A stretch of 24,334 nt of DNA from Pelotomaculum sp. UBA3102 (GCA_002365865.1 DFAQ01000043.1:1-24334), one strand, 5' to 3'; numbered from the stretch's first letter, positions 1 through 7,587 are shown. Notes: a model not told the origin generated them from the sequence alone. A program made the numbers and translations.

Positions 1-77
1 TAGTCAGTAGTCAGTAGTCAGTTTGATTGGAATTCACGTACAAATTCCTTCTATCCCGACGCCTGACGTCTGACGCC
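1..77. repeat. Heptamer-repeat element with inverted arms
   Basis: Positions 1-21 are three perfect copies of TAGTCAG. Positions 58-77 hold related heptamers (CTGACGT, CTGACGC) in the opposite orientation. Read on one strand, all units fit CAGNNGT (CAGTAGT, CAGACGT, CAGGCGT). The two arms enclose about 36 bases that start TTTGATTGG. The same design, with an interior starting TTTGAATG, occurs inside the 23S rRNA gene at 24092-24216, so this looks like a second copy of one repeat family. The left arm runs off the window edge, so its full length is unknown. Confidence 0.7.
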
Positions 78-89
78 TTCCATCTGATT

Positions 90-165
<76 letters not shown>

Positions 166-168
166 ATG

Positions 169-244
<76 letters not shown>

Positions 245-274
245 ATATTGCACTACTCTACTATAAGTATGCAC

Positions 275-304
275 ATTATATCATAAAAAGAAGCTGCCTT
301 ACAA
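275..304 (-). promoter_or_regulatory. SigA-type promoter for tRNA-fMet/tRNA-Thr(GGT)
   Basis: On the minus strand, -35 TTGTAA (299-304) and -10 TATAAT (275-280) are 18 bp apart, and a TG one base upstream of the -10 gives an extended -10. The initiator tRNA starts about 30 nt downstream. A small hairpin (TGCCTT/AAGGCA) followed by a T-rich stretch overlaps the -35; it could weakly stop transcription arriving from tRNA-Tyr. The call rests on motif match only. Confidence 0.7.
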
Positions 305-326
305 TAAAAGGCATCCTTTAGGTTTC

Positions 327-411
327 TGGTGGAGGGGGCTGGATTCGAACCAGCGAAGGCTGCGCCGGCAGATTTACAGTCTGCTCCCTTTAACCACTCG
401 GGAACCCCTCC
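327..411 (-). tRNA. tRNA-Tyr (anticodon GTA)
   Basis: 85 nt, a class II tRNA with a long variable arm, as expected for bacterial tRNA-Tyr. The anticodon stem GCAGA/TCTGC encloses GTA. The acceptor GGAGGGG pairs with CCCCTCC, followed by discriminator A and an encoded CCA. It lies between tRNA-Thr(TGT) upstream and the initiator tRNA downstream. A short palindrome, CGGTA-TAAT-TACCG (424-437), sits in the spacer to tRNA-Thr(TGT) and may be a processing hairpin. Confidence 0.96.
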
Positions 412-452
412 TTATCGGTGGCCGGTATAATTACCGACTGCAGGCTCTAAGT

Positions 453-528
453 TGGAGCCGGCGATGGGACTCGAACCCGCAACCTGCTGATTACAAGTCA
501 GCTGCTCTGCCAATTGAGCTACGCCGGC
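453..528 (-). tRNA. tRNA-Thr (anticodon TGT)
   Basis: 76 nt with encoded CCA. The acceptor GCCGGCG pairs with CGCCGGC, and the anticodon stem GCTGA/TCAGC encloses TGT, which reads ACA/ACG threonine codons. It is first in the leftward tRNA cluster and lies about 20 nt downstream of a perfect-consensus promoter. Together with tRNA-Thr(GGT) the cluster covers all threonine codons. In related genomes such a cluster usually precedes tuf, rpmG, secE and nusG, which would lie beyond the left edge; that is inferred, not seen. Confidence 0.96.
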
Positions 529-546
529 GGCGGCGACACAAATTAA

Positions 547-575
547 ATTATAAGGGATAATTTAAACGATGTCAA
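547..575 (-). promoter_or_regulatory. Perfect-consensus SigA promoter of the tRNA cluster
   Basis: Minus strand: -35 TTGACA (570-575), a 17-bp spacer, then -10 TATAAT (547-552). Both hexamers and the spacer match the optimal vegetative promoter exactly. tRNA-Thr(TGT) begins about 20 bp downstream. A fully consensus promoter fits the high demand for stable RNA. Confidence 0.85.
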
Positions 576-634
576 TACTTATGATTATGGAGAAATATGG
601 AGAATTTTCTTCCGGAACTTTTAAATCAAACTTA

Positions 635-669
635 AAAGACCTTTCCCTGGTATGCCCTGCAAGGTCTTT
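635..669 (-). terminator. Possible terminator after sigH
   Basis: Arms AAAGACCTT (635-643) and AAGGTCTTT (661-669) form a perfect 9-bp stem with a 17-nt loop, 21 bp past the sigH stop. On the minus strand the stem runs into TTTTAAGTTTG, a broken U-tract, so termination may be incomplete. It separates sigH from the tRNA cluster promoter. Confidence 0.5.
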
Positions 670-689
670 GCTAAATGTTTAACCAGTTC

Positions 690-1334
690 CTAGGCTTCTC
701 TTTTTTCCAGGTAACGTTCCAGCTTACGCTTAACCCGCTGCAGAGCGTTGTCAATCGATTTCACATGACGTTTCAAATCTTCGGCTATTTCCTGGTATGA
801 TTTGCCTTCCAAGTAAGACATCAACACTTTCCACTCCAGCGAGCTGAGGATCTCCCCCATCTTTTCCTCTATATCGTCAAATTCCTCCCTGGAGATAATC
901 AACTCCTCAGGGTCGGTAATCTTCGAACCTGAGATAATATCCAGCAGAGTGCGGTCGGAATCTTCATCATATATGGGTTTATTAAGCGACACATATGAAT
1001 TCAACGGAATATGCTTTTGCCGGGTAGCTGTTTTGATGGCGGTAATAATCTGCCTGGTAATACAAAGTTCTGCGAAGGCACGGAATGAAGAGAGCTTGTC
1101 CATTCGGAAATCGCGGATGGCTTTATATAAGCCAATCATCCCCTCCTGGATAATATCCTCCCGGTCCGCCCCGATTAAAAAATAAGATCGGGCCTTGGCC
1201 CGGACAAAATTCTTATATTTATTAATCAGGTGTTCAAGAGCGGCGTCATCACCTTCACGGGCAAACTCAACTATTTCTTCGTCAACCAGTAACTGATAAC
1301 CGTTGGAAAATTCTCTCTGGACTTGAAGACTCAC
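690..1334 (-). CDS. sigH: RNA polymerase sigma factor SigH
   Basis: A 214-aa sigma-70 family protein. Region 2 is visible around residues 25-100, with YKNFVRAKARSYFLIGADREDIIQEGMIGLY typical of the -10-binding and core-binding segments (shown here only as the diagnostic stretch in pieces: DREDIIQEGMIGLYKAIRDF). Region 4 is near the C-terminus, with LEGKSYQEIAEDL as the helix-turn-helix. In Bacillus this factor (Spo0H) drives transition-state and early sporulation genes. Length and position downstream of rae1/rlmB match the family. Translation most likely starts at GTG (1332-1334), 5 nt after a GGGGGGA ribosome site; the only nearby ATG is followed at once by a stop. A good vegetative promoter lies about 155 bp upstream, so the gene can be transcribed apart from the genes before it. 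Confidence 0.95.
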   Translation of the reverse strand: MSLQVQREFSNGYQLLVDEEIVEFAREGDDAALEHLINKYKNFVRAKARSYFLIGADREDIIQEGMIGLYKAIRDFRMDKLSSFRAFAELCITRQIITAIKTATRQKHIPLNSYVSLNKPIYDEDSDRTLLDIISGSKITDPEELIISREEFDDIEEKMGEILSSLEWKVLMSYLEGKSYQEIAEDLKRHVKSIDNALQRVKRKLERYLEKREA

Positions 1335-1488
1335 ATTATCCCCCCGCTTTTTCTCTCTCCCCCATGAGAAAAAACAAAAACCTCTCCCTCGTCTGACAAT
1401 AAGTCCCGGTTAAGTCCCAGACCCTCTTTTTCTTTCCACGGGGTAAGGCATGTTAAAAACACTCTTGATCATGTCCTGTACCATAATC

Positions 1489-1517
1489 ATTATAACGAAG
1501 GGATTATAGCCCGTCAA
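1489..1517 (-). promoter_or_regulatory. SigA-type promoter of sigH
   Basis: Minus strand: -35 TTGACG (1512-1517), 17-bp spacer, -10 TATAAT (1489-1494). Transcription would begin near 1482, leaving a leader of about 150 nt before the GTG start. The leader contains two direct copies of a TAAGTCCC-like unit (on the plus strand near 1400-1425) but no riboswitch or T-box motif that I recognise. Confidence 0.8.
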
Positions 1518-1544
1518 GGCAAAAATAGGACCGGTCCCGGCAGT

Positions 1545-2060
1545 TTAACTTTTTTTACGCCGCCATTGTTCCAATTCATACTTTATCTTTTCCAGAAGCC
1601 GGTTTTCCAGGTAACTGTCGGCAGGTAAAACTTGCGAATAATGCTTTTCATTCTCTCTTTTTATGCGTTCCACCTGCGTCTTTAACTCAAGGGGGGTGAG
1701 CCGGTAAGCTCCCCGGCCAAAAATGATCCGCTGTTCCGCCCAGTCAGAAGTGGCTACGTACACCGTACCCTCATGGGACAGGCTTCCCGCCAGGCGCTCG
1801 ATCAGGGCGTCTGCCGTTTCACCCTGCCGGGTATAGATCACCTCCACCCCATCGACAACCTCGATTCTTTCAGCACCAAACTTGACCTGGTGCGCGTCAA
1901 ACACGACCAAAACCTTTTGCCCGGCAAGCGGCGCGTAATCAGCCAAGACGGCAATTAACTTCGACCGGGCATGTTCCAAGCCGGATTCCCTGATATTGTT
2001 AAATTCCGGCCAGGCGTAAATTATATTGTACCCGTCAACTATGAGAAAATCCTTTTTCAT
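1545..2060 (-). CDS. rae1: Rae1/YacP-type NYN-domain ribosome-dependent mRNA endonuclease
   Basis: A 171-aa NYN (PIN-like) nuclease. The N-terminal strand FLIVDGYNII (residues 5-14) carries the conserved D9 and N12. Further acidic motifs are VVFDAHQ (about 53-59), GETADALIE (about 80-88) and TSDWAEQ (about 104-110). Bacillus Rae1 (YacP) enters the ribosome A site and cuts certain mRNAs during translation; the same role is inferred here from family and position. The start ATG lies inside the end of rlmB (26-nt overlap), 9 nt after GGAG, so translation is probably coupled. It ends about 30 nt before the sigH promoter. Confidence 0.88.
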   Translation of the reverse strand: MKKDFLIVDGYNIIYAWPEFNNIRESGLEHARSKLIAVLADYAPLAGQKVLVVFDAHQVKFGAERIEVVDGVEVIYTRQGETADALIERLAGSLSHEGTVYVATSDWAEQRIIFGRGAYRLTPLELKTQVERIKRENEKHYSQVLPADSYLENRLLEKIKYELEQWRRKKS

Positions 2061-2799
2061 TTGAGTTCATTCTCCTCTGCCGCAGCACCTCGTAAGCAAG
2101 CAGTGCGGCGGCAACCGAGGCGTTCAGAGAATTCACCCGCCCGGACATAGGCAAACGTACCAGGATATCGCACCGCTCCTTTACCAGACGTCCCAGTCCT
2201 TTATCTTCCCCTCCGATTACCAGCGCCAGCGGGCCGTCCAGGCGGGCATCCCAGAAAATTTCCCGCCCCTGCGCATCGGCTCCCGCTACCCAAAACCCCT
2301 TATCTTTTAAATAATCCACCGTCTGCGCAATATTTACCACTCTGGCCACGGGCACGTATTCAACCGCCCCGGCGGACGCCTTCGCTACCGCGGGTGTCAA
2401 CCGGACCGACCGGTGCCGCGGGATGATCACCCCGTGCACCCCGGCGGCGTCAGCAGTGCGCAGGACCGCTCCCAAATTGTGCGGATCGTGTATTTGGTCC
2501 AGAAGAAACAAAAACGGCACCTGCCCCGGCCCGACCCCCGCAATCAGGTCATCGACGTCCACGTATCCCCTGGCGGCGGCCAACGCTACCACGCCCTGGT
2601 GGGCGGCGCCGGAAATAAATTTATCCAGGCACCGGCGGTCCACCACCTGCACGGGAATATTTTTTGCCGCGGCCAGGCTAAAAATCTCCTTAAGCGGGCC
2701 GGACCGGGAATCCCCGGCGATCATAACCTTGTTGACGGCGCGGTTCGCCCTTAAGGCTTCCCGTACCGGGTTGCGGCCGGCAATAATATCCTCCGAAAT
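2035..2799 (-). CDS. rlmB: 23S rRNA (guanosine-2'-O-)-methyltransferase RlmB, apparent ATT start
   Basis: A TrmH/SpoU-family 2'-O-methyltransferase that modifies a guanosine in the 23S peptidyl-transferase region. The three SPOUT motifs are visible: DQIHDPHNLGAVLRTADAAG, then VIGGEDKGLG, then LPMSGRVNSLNASVA, which bind SAM in a deep trefoil knot. The first ordinary start, ATG at 2722-2724, would remove about 25 residues, including AGRNPVREAL, a conserved opening of the family. The frame is open upstream as far as the thyX stop, with no ATG, GTG, TTG or CTG. The best candidate is ATT at 2797-2799, 5 nt after GAGG and 10 nt after AAAGGAG, giving a 254-aa product starting SEDIIAGRNPV after the initiator. 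thyX ends in the same frame only five codons upstream. Confidence 0.9.
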   Translation of the reverse strand: MSEDIIAGRNPVREALRANRAVNKVMIAGDSRSGPLKEIFSLAAAKNIPVQVVDRRCLDKFISGAAHQGVVALAAARGYVDVDDLIAGVGPGQVPFLFLLDQIHDPHNLGAVLRTADAAGVHGVIIPRHRSVRLTPAVAKASAGAVEYVPVARVVNIAQTVDYLKDKGFWVAGADAQGREIFWDARLDGPLALVIGGEDKGLGRLVKERCDILVRLPMSGRVNSLNASVAAALLAYEVLRQRRMNSNEKGFSHS

Positions 2800-2814
2800 A
2801 GGTTCCTCGCTCCT

Positions 2815-3555
2815 TTACAGCTTACTGAACATTTCCCTTACTGCGGAGCTTTTTCCGCAGCTCATATTTCCTTCGGGACAGGGACCCCTAAGGCAACCCG
2901 GTCCCGCATCCTTGAAAACCAACGGCGCCAACGGCTTAACCAGGCGCAGCATCTTCAGGGCCAGGGCCCGGATTTCCCACTGGGCCCGGTTGCAGCAGCG
3001 CAGGGCAAAAAAGTGGCGCAACTCACGCGCGTTCATAGTAACCATTAGCTTGGTTTCCGCCGCGTTGGGCAGAACAAAGCGGGCATCCTCGTATGCGGAC
3101 TTGCCGCCGTCTTTTAACTTTTCCACCCAGAAGTCATACCACTTTTGGATTTGCTTCATCTGGCCTTTGTACATTTTAACGTATTCAGTTCCCAGGTTTT
3201 CTATACTAGGTGGAATTATATAACCAAAAACGCCGTCTTCCTGATCCGCACTTGTTTCGGATATGTACCGCTGAGATTTGACGCTGAAGCTGGCGATGCG
3301 GTGCCTGGTGATTTGCGCCAGCAGGCTGCGGGATACGCCTTCAACCCCGAAGGTGAAGCTGGCGTGTTCAATGGGGGAGAAATGTCCGGAACCAAGCAGC
3401 CTTTCCAAAAAAGGTTCCTGGTTTTTCGTTGCGATACCCTGTTTCAGCTCCGGTATGCCGGCCGGCGAATAACAAAGCTTGGCCCCCATGGCGATTAGCT
3501 CCTGGGGGTCGGGAGTATGTTTTAAAAGGGTCACTTTGAGCTTTTTAACACCCAT
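2815..3555 (-). CDS. thyX: Flavin-dependent thymidylate synthase ThyX
   Basis: A 246-aa protein that makes dTMP from dUMP with methylene-tetrahydrofolate, FAD and NADPH. The ThyX signature RHRX7S is exact at residues 84-94 (RHRIASFSVKS), followed by QRY. Upstream GSGHFSPIEHASFTF is typical of the substrate site. The C-terminus carries a cysteine-rich tail (GCLRGPCPEGNMSCGK) seen in Clostridia homologues. The ATG start has a GAGGT site 7 nt upstream. It sits between mrnC and rlmB, a place where Bacillus has no gene but several Clostridia do. Its presence suggests that thyA may be lacking elsewhere, which cannot be tested here. Confidence 0.95.
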   Translation of the reverse strand: MGVKKLKVTLLKHTPDPQELIAMGAKLCYSPAGIPELKQGIATKNQEPFLERLLGSGHFSPIEHASFTFGVEGVSRSLLAQITRHRIASFSVKSQRYISETSADQEDGVFGYIIPPSIENLGTEYVKMYKGQMKQIQKWYDFWVEKLKDGGKSAYEDARFVLPNAAETKLMVTMNARELRHFFALRCCNRAQWEIRALALKMLRLVKPLAPLVFKDAGPGCLRGPCPEGNMSCGKSSAVREMFSKL

Positions 3556-3591
3556 AATCGATACCTCGTTTATCCACCGGATTCATTCTCA

Positions 3592-4017
3592 TTATTCGTC
3601 GTACCCCGACACGGTTTCCATTACCACGGATATAATTTCGCTCAGCCGGACGGCGTCACCTTTTAAATAAAGGTACCCGAACAGGCTTTCCAATGCCGTG
3701 CTGTGCCGGTATTCCATCACCCCGGCCCCCCGGGGGGTATGGGGAGGTTTGGCGTTGCGGCCGCGGCGCACCACCGCTGCTTCTTCTGTGCTGATACTTC
3801 CTTCCAATGCCTTCAATGCCCGCGCCTGGGCGCCTGCGTTGACGTATTTAACTGCCTCGGCATGCAGCCGGCCGGTGCTGCTTAAGCCGGAACCTGCCAG
3901 GTGACTTCTCACAGCCAACTCGTACACGACATCCCCGACGTAAGCCAGAACCAGCGCCGGGAGTTCGGCGGGATGCGCTATCTGATTCCCCGGAATTTCC
4001 AACAGCAGCCTGATCAT
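3592..4017 (-). CDS. mrnC: Mini-ribonuclease 3 (Mini-III)
   Basis: A 141-aa protein with an RNase III catalytic domain but no double-strand-binding domain, the hallmark of Mini-III. The motif LAYVGDVVYELAVR (residues 27-40) holds the catalytic Asp and Glu residues, and ALESLFGYLYLKG (about 109-121) matches the second acidic motif. In Bacillus, Mini-III trims the ends of 23S precursor by cutting the processing stalk. Its ATG overlaps the cysS stop by 4 nt (ATGA), so the two are translationally coupled. The same genome region carries a 23S gene with an extra long stem (24092-24216), a possible but untested substrate for this enzyme or for RNase III. Confidence 0.92.
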   Translation of the reverse strand: MIRLLLEIPGNQIAHPAELPALVLAYVGDVVYELAVRSHLAGSGLSSTGRLHAEAVKYVNAGAQARALKALEGSISTEEAAVVRRGRNAKPPHTPRGAGVMEYRHSTALESLFGYLYLKGDAVRLSEIISVVMETVSGYDE

Positions 4018-5474
4018 GGTTTTTTCCGGCGGGCTCCCTGCGGAGTATCCTCAATGATGATCCCGAGTTCCCTGAGTCCGTCCCTGAGCCGGTCGGCTGT
4101 GGCCCAGTCTTTCTTTTTCCGGGCTTCCCCGCGCACTTCAACGATCAAGTCGACCAGCTTTGCGACCGTATCAGAGCCCTCTCCGCCGCCGGTACTGTCG
4201 AACAGCATCTTTTTGCCGCCGGAGTCCGTCTTAAAAATCCCCATTACTTCATTAAAATTAATAAATAAATCCATGGCCTTACGGAAGATCTCCGCATCCT
4301 GAGGCGCCACTGCCGCCCCCACCCGCTTGACGGCGGTATTTACCTCCCTGGTCAGTTCAAAAATCACGCCGATGGCCAGGGCGGTATTCAGATCGTCATC
4401 CATGGCTTTTTCAAAAGAACTTTTGATCCCGTCGATACGGAAATTCAAATCACCCGCCACCCCGGGCACTCTCCCGTCCGCTTCCTTGGCGAGAACCTCA
4501 GACAGCAGGCGGATACTGGTTTTGATCCTTTCCAGACCCCGCCCGGCAGCCGACAGTTTCTGGTCATCAAAATCCAGGGGGCTGCGGTAATGGGTGGAAA
4601 GGAGGAAAAACCGCACCAGTTCTGGGGGGAATCTAGCCAGAATTTCCCGCACCAGGAAGAAGTTGCCCAGTGATTTGGACATTTTTTCTTCTTTTACCGT
4701 GATAAAACCATTGTGGAGCCAGTAACGGACAAAAGGTTTTCCGGTCGCGGCTTCACTCTGGGCGTTCTCATTTTCGTGATGGGGAAAGATCAGGTCGAAG
4801 CCGCCCCCGTGGATATCGAAATCGGGCCCGAGATACTTCAGCGCCATTGCCGAACACTCGATATGCCAGCCCGGCCGGCCTTTGCCCCAGGGACTGTCCC
4901 AGGCAGGCTCGCCGGGTTTGGCCGCCTTCCAAAGGGCAAAATCCATGGGGTCCCGCTTGCAGGGATCAACGTCGACCCGGGCGCCCGCGCGCATGTCATC
5001 CAGCGTGCGGCCGGAAATCTTCCCGTAACCGGCAAACTTGCGCACCTCGAAATAAACGCTTCCTTCCACCACGTAAGCTGAACCGTTTTGCACCAGGGCT
5101 TCGATTAACGCAATAATTTCAGGCATATGCTCCGAAACTTTCGGGTGCCGGTCGGCCCTAAGCACGTTCAGGGCATCGGCATCCTTAAAGTACTCGTTTA
5201 TATATCTGCCGGCCAGTTCCAGGGGGTCCGCCCCCTCTTCCAGGGCCCGGTTGATAATCTTGTCGTCTACGTCAGTAAAGTTTTGAATATACCGGACATC
5301 ATATCCCCGATAGATAAAATATCTGCGCACGGTGTCAAAAAACACCAGCGGGCGGGCGTTGCCAAGATGAATGTAGTTATACGTGGTGGGACCGCAGACA
5401 TAAATCCGGACCTTGCCCCGTTCCCGGGGTTGGAAGGTCTCTTTACGCCTGGTAAGGGTATTGAAGAGTTCCAT
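4014..5474 (-). CDS. cysS: Cysteinyl-tRNA synthetase
   Basis: A 486-aa class I aminoacyl-tRNA synthetase that charges tRNA-Cys. The HIGH motif is HLGN (residues 36-39) and the KMSKS loop is intact (264-268). The zinc-site ligands that recognise cysteine are present: C27, C207 and the HHENE stretch at 232-236. The C-terminal helical domain runs to the usual length. The ATG is preceded directly by an in-frame TAA, so this start is forced, although the AGGAGGT site lies 13 nt away, longer than usual. The gene follows gltX with a 63-nt gap. The cysE gene that lies between them in Bacillus is absent, and the gap is too short for a T-box leader. Confidence 0.96.
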   Translation of the reverse strand: MELFNTLTRRKETFQPRERGKVRIYVCGPTTYNYIHLGNARPLVFFDTVRRYFIYRGYDVRYIQNFTDVDDKIINRALEEGADPLELAGRYINEYFKDADALNVLRADRHPKVSEHMPEIIALIEALVQNGSAYVVEGSVYFEVRKFAGYGKISGRTLDDMRAGARVDVDPCKRDPMDFALWKAAKPGEPAWDSPWGKGRPGWHIECSAMALKYLGPDFDIHGGGFDLIFPHHENENAQSEAATGKPFVRYWLHNGFITVKEEKMSKSLGNFFLVREILARFPPELVRFFLLSTHYRSPLDFDDQKLSAAGRGLERIKTSIRLLSEVLAKEADGRVPGVAGDLNFRIDGIKSSFEKAMDDDLNTALAIGVIFELTREVNTAVKRVGAAVAPQDAEIFRKAMDLFINFNEVMGIFKTDSGGKKMLFDSTGGGEGSDTVAKLVDLIVEVRGEARKKKDWATADRLRDGLRELGIIIEDTPQGARRKKP

Positions 5475-5537
5475 TTATAAACAAATGACCTCCTTAAAAA
5501 TCCGTCAATTATGATCCCTTGGTTACCGGATCGTGTA

Positions 5538-6992
5538 TCAAATGTTTTTAATTGCTTCCGCCAGGCGCTTAATCACCTTTTCCCGGCCCATGACGACCAT
5601 AACCCGGTTAAGGTCGGGACCGTGAACACTTCCGGTAAGTGCCGCCCTTACCGGCATAAAAACCTTTTTGCCTTTAACCCCCAGGTCTTTACCCACTTCC
5701 TTCAAGGCTTTCTTCGCGCCGGTTTCAGTAATTTCACCGCCGCCAGCCACCTTTTCCTTCAGGGCGGAAAGCACCGCCGGTACTTCCGGCCACGATAAAA
5801 CTTCTCCGGCCTCTGCCCCTTCAATTTCTATCTGATCGGCAAAATAAAACTTAACGTGCTCAGTAACCTCCGCCAGGCAACTTAAATAATTCCGGACGGA
5901 GTCTGTCATCGCCTTAACTGCTTCATATTTTTCCGGGGTGAGCGGGGTGCTGAGATAGCCGGCTTTCTCCAGGTACGGCAGGGCCAGGCTTGCGAGCCGG
6001 TCCGGGGATGCCTGCCTGATATAATATCCGTTCAACCAGTTCAGTTTATCCAGGTCGAAAACGGCAGGGCTTTTAGCCACCCTTTCAAGTGAAAACTGCC
6101 GTTGGAGTTCCTCAAGTGATATGATCTCTTCTTCCACGCCGGGAGACCATCCCAGAAGAGCCAGGAAATTGACCAGGGCTTCAGGCAGGTAGCCTTTTTC
6201 CCGGTACTGCTCTATAGCCGTAGCGCCGTGGCGTTTGCTCATTTTAGCGCGGTCCTTGCCCAAAATAAGCGACACGTGGGCAAATTCCGGAACTTTCCAG
6301 CCAAAAACTTTGAAAAGCAAAATCTGGCGAGGGGTGTTGGACAGGTGTTCTTCCGCCCTGATCACGTGGCTGATTTCCATGGTATGGTCGTCGACGACTA
6401 CCGCGAAATTATAGGTGGGAATACCGTCCGACTTCATAATGATAAAATCGCCGATACCCGCGCATTCAAAGGAAACCTTCCCTCTTACCAGGTCATTTAC
6501 CGTAATCACATTGTCCTCAGGCACCCGGAAGCGGATGGCGGGTTTTCTTCCTTCTGCTTCCAGGCGGGCACAATCTTGCGCAGTAAGGTTGCGGCACCGG
6601 CCCGTGTACCTGACTTCACCTTTTTCTAAAAGCGCTTCTCTTTCCGCCGCCAGTTCCTCACCGGTGCAATAACAGCGGTAAGCGTACCCTTTCTGCAATA
6701 AAATATCGGCATACCGGCGGTACAGGCCCAGCCTTTCCGTCTGGCGGTACGGGCCGTAAGCCCCCCCCACCTGCACGCCCTCGTCCCAGTCAAGACCAAG
6801 CCAGTTCAAAGCAGCCAGAATATTTTCCTCCGACCGGCGTGATGACCGTTCCAAATCGGTATCTTCAATGCGTACAATAAAAGTACCCCCGTAACGGCGG
6901 GCAAACAGCCAGTTAAACAGCGCCGACCTGGCCCCGCCTATATGCAGGGGACCCGTGGGACTCGGCGCAAATCTTACCCGGACTGACGGCAA
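5538..6992 (-). CDS. gltX: Glutamyl-tRNA synthetase, TTG start
   Basis: A class I synthetase of 484 aa from the preferred start. FAPSPTGPLHIGG carries the HIGH motif, and KMSKR (about residues 250-254) is the second ATP-binding signature. A cysteine cluster (CYC ... CR) near residues 107-133 matches the zinc site of the family. Whether it is discriminating or also charges tRNA-Gln cannot be told from motifs. An in-frame ATG exists at 7008-7010 but has no ribosome site. TTG at 6990-6992 lies 8 nt after GGGAGG, and the protein then opens PSVRVRFAPSPTG as in homologues, so TTG is the better start. An extended -10 promoter is upstream. Confidence 0.95.
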   Translation of the reverse strand: MPSVRVRFAPSPTGPLHIGGARSALFNWLFARRYGGTFIVRIEDTDLERSSRRSEENILAALNWLGLDWDEGVQVGGAYGPYRQTERLGLYRRYADILLQKGYAYRCYCTGEELAAEREALLEKGEVRYTGRCRNLTAQDCARLEAEGRKPAIRFRVPEDNVITVNDLVRGKVSFECAGIGDFIIMKSDGIPTYNFAVVVDDHTMEISHVIRAEEHLSNTPRQILLFKVFGWKVPEFAHVSLILGKDRAKMSKRHGATAIEQYREKGYLPEALVNFLALLGWSPGVEEEIISLEELQRQFSLERVAKSPAVFDLDKLNWLNGYYIRQASPDRLASLALPYLEKAGYLSTPLTPEKYEAVKAMTDSVRNYLSCLAEVTEHVKFYFADQIEIEGAEAGEVLSWPEVPAVLSALKEKVAGGGEITETGAKKALKEVGKDLGVKGKKVFMPVRAALTGSVHGPDLNRVMVVMGREKVIKRLAEAIKNI

Positions 6993-7041
6993 AGTATCTT
7001 CCTCCCTCATTTTTTACCATTGCTAATATATATTGTAGCTT

Positions 7042-7050
7042 ATTATAACA
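7042..7050 (-). promoter_or_regulatory. Extended -10 promoter for gltX
   Basis: Minus strand TGTTATAAT is an exact extended -10. A TTGAAA is present upstream, but at 21 bp, too far to act as a normal -35. The surrounding 120 bp are very AT-rich and divide gltX from the rightward gene at 7135, so promoters may face both ways. On the plus strand only weak matches are seen. Confidence 0.55.
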
Positions 7051-7134
7051 CTAAAATAAAAGGAATATTTTCAAGCGATTATTTTCACCGTAAAACATAA
7101 AATAATTTATAAAATTATAGAAAGAGGTCGTTTC

Positions 7135-7587
7135 ATGACCGGTGCAACTCATATGCTGGCGGCCGCGGCGGTTTATAATACTGTCAGAAACAAACCGGCG
7201 GCACTGGTTTTAGCTTTCAGCAGCCATTTCTTACTGGACGCGGTCAAACATTTTGAAGTCTCATTAACCTGGAACCTGTTTTTAGTTCTGTTGACGGGAT
7301 TGTTTTTGTTCCATACAACCTTATATCAAAAAGATTATTTTTTATTAGCCGCCGCGATAACCGGCATAATTCCGGATCTGAACTGGATCCTGGATTTAAG
7401 TCCCGGCCTGTCTGAAATCCACAGATATTTTCACTTCGTGAAAATTACATATGTACCAGTTTATTTCCTGTTTTTAGAGTTTTTTTTGGCTGCTTTTCTG
7501 GTCTGTTTAATATTGAAAGGCCATGCGTTGACCCATCCCGCCGCTTATCTTTTGAGCACGAAAAGACAAATAAAAAAACACAAATAA
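7135..7587 (+). CDS. Small multi-pass membrane protein, DUF457/YdjM-like
   Basis: A 150-aa protein with about four hydrophobic segments (near residues 20-33, 45-60, 68-80 and 104-126) and a basic tail (RQIKKHK). Scattered His/Asp motifs, namely GATHMLAAAAVY at the N-terminus, SSHFLLDAVKHF, IPDLNWILD and HRYFHF, recall membrane-bound metal-dependent hydrolases of the YdjM/DUF457 type; this is a pattern judgement, not a proven match. The ATG has AGAGG 7 nt upstream. It is the only clear gene on the plus strand here, lying divergent to gltX and convergent to the efflux operon. Substrate and role are unknown. Confidence 0.75.
   Translation: MTGATHMLAAAAVYNTVRNKPAALVLAFSSHFLLDAVKHFEVSLTWNLFLVLLTGLFLFHTTLYQKDYFLLAAAITGIIPDLNWILDLSPGLSEIHRYFHFVKITYVPVYFLFLEFFLAAFLVCLILKGHALTHPAAYLLSTKRQIKKHK

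Noticed and set aside
1..21. Tandem repeats as a possible CRISPR array
   Set aside because: The units are 7 bp without spacers, and no cas genes are present; not CRISPR.
1335..1490. Long sigH leader as a riboswitch or T-box
   Set aside because: No T-box core or known riboswitch motif was recognised; only a short direct repeat is present.
2423..3223. Plus-strand open frame (266 codons) opposite rlmB/thyX
   Set aside because: Antisense shadow with unnatural composition; both opposing genes are certain.
7008..7010. ATG as the start of gltX
   Set aside because: No ribosome site precedes it, whereas the GGGAGG lying within the frame points to TTG at 6992.
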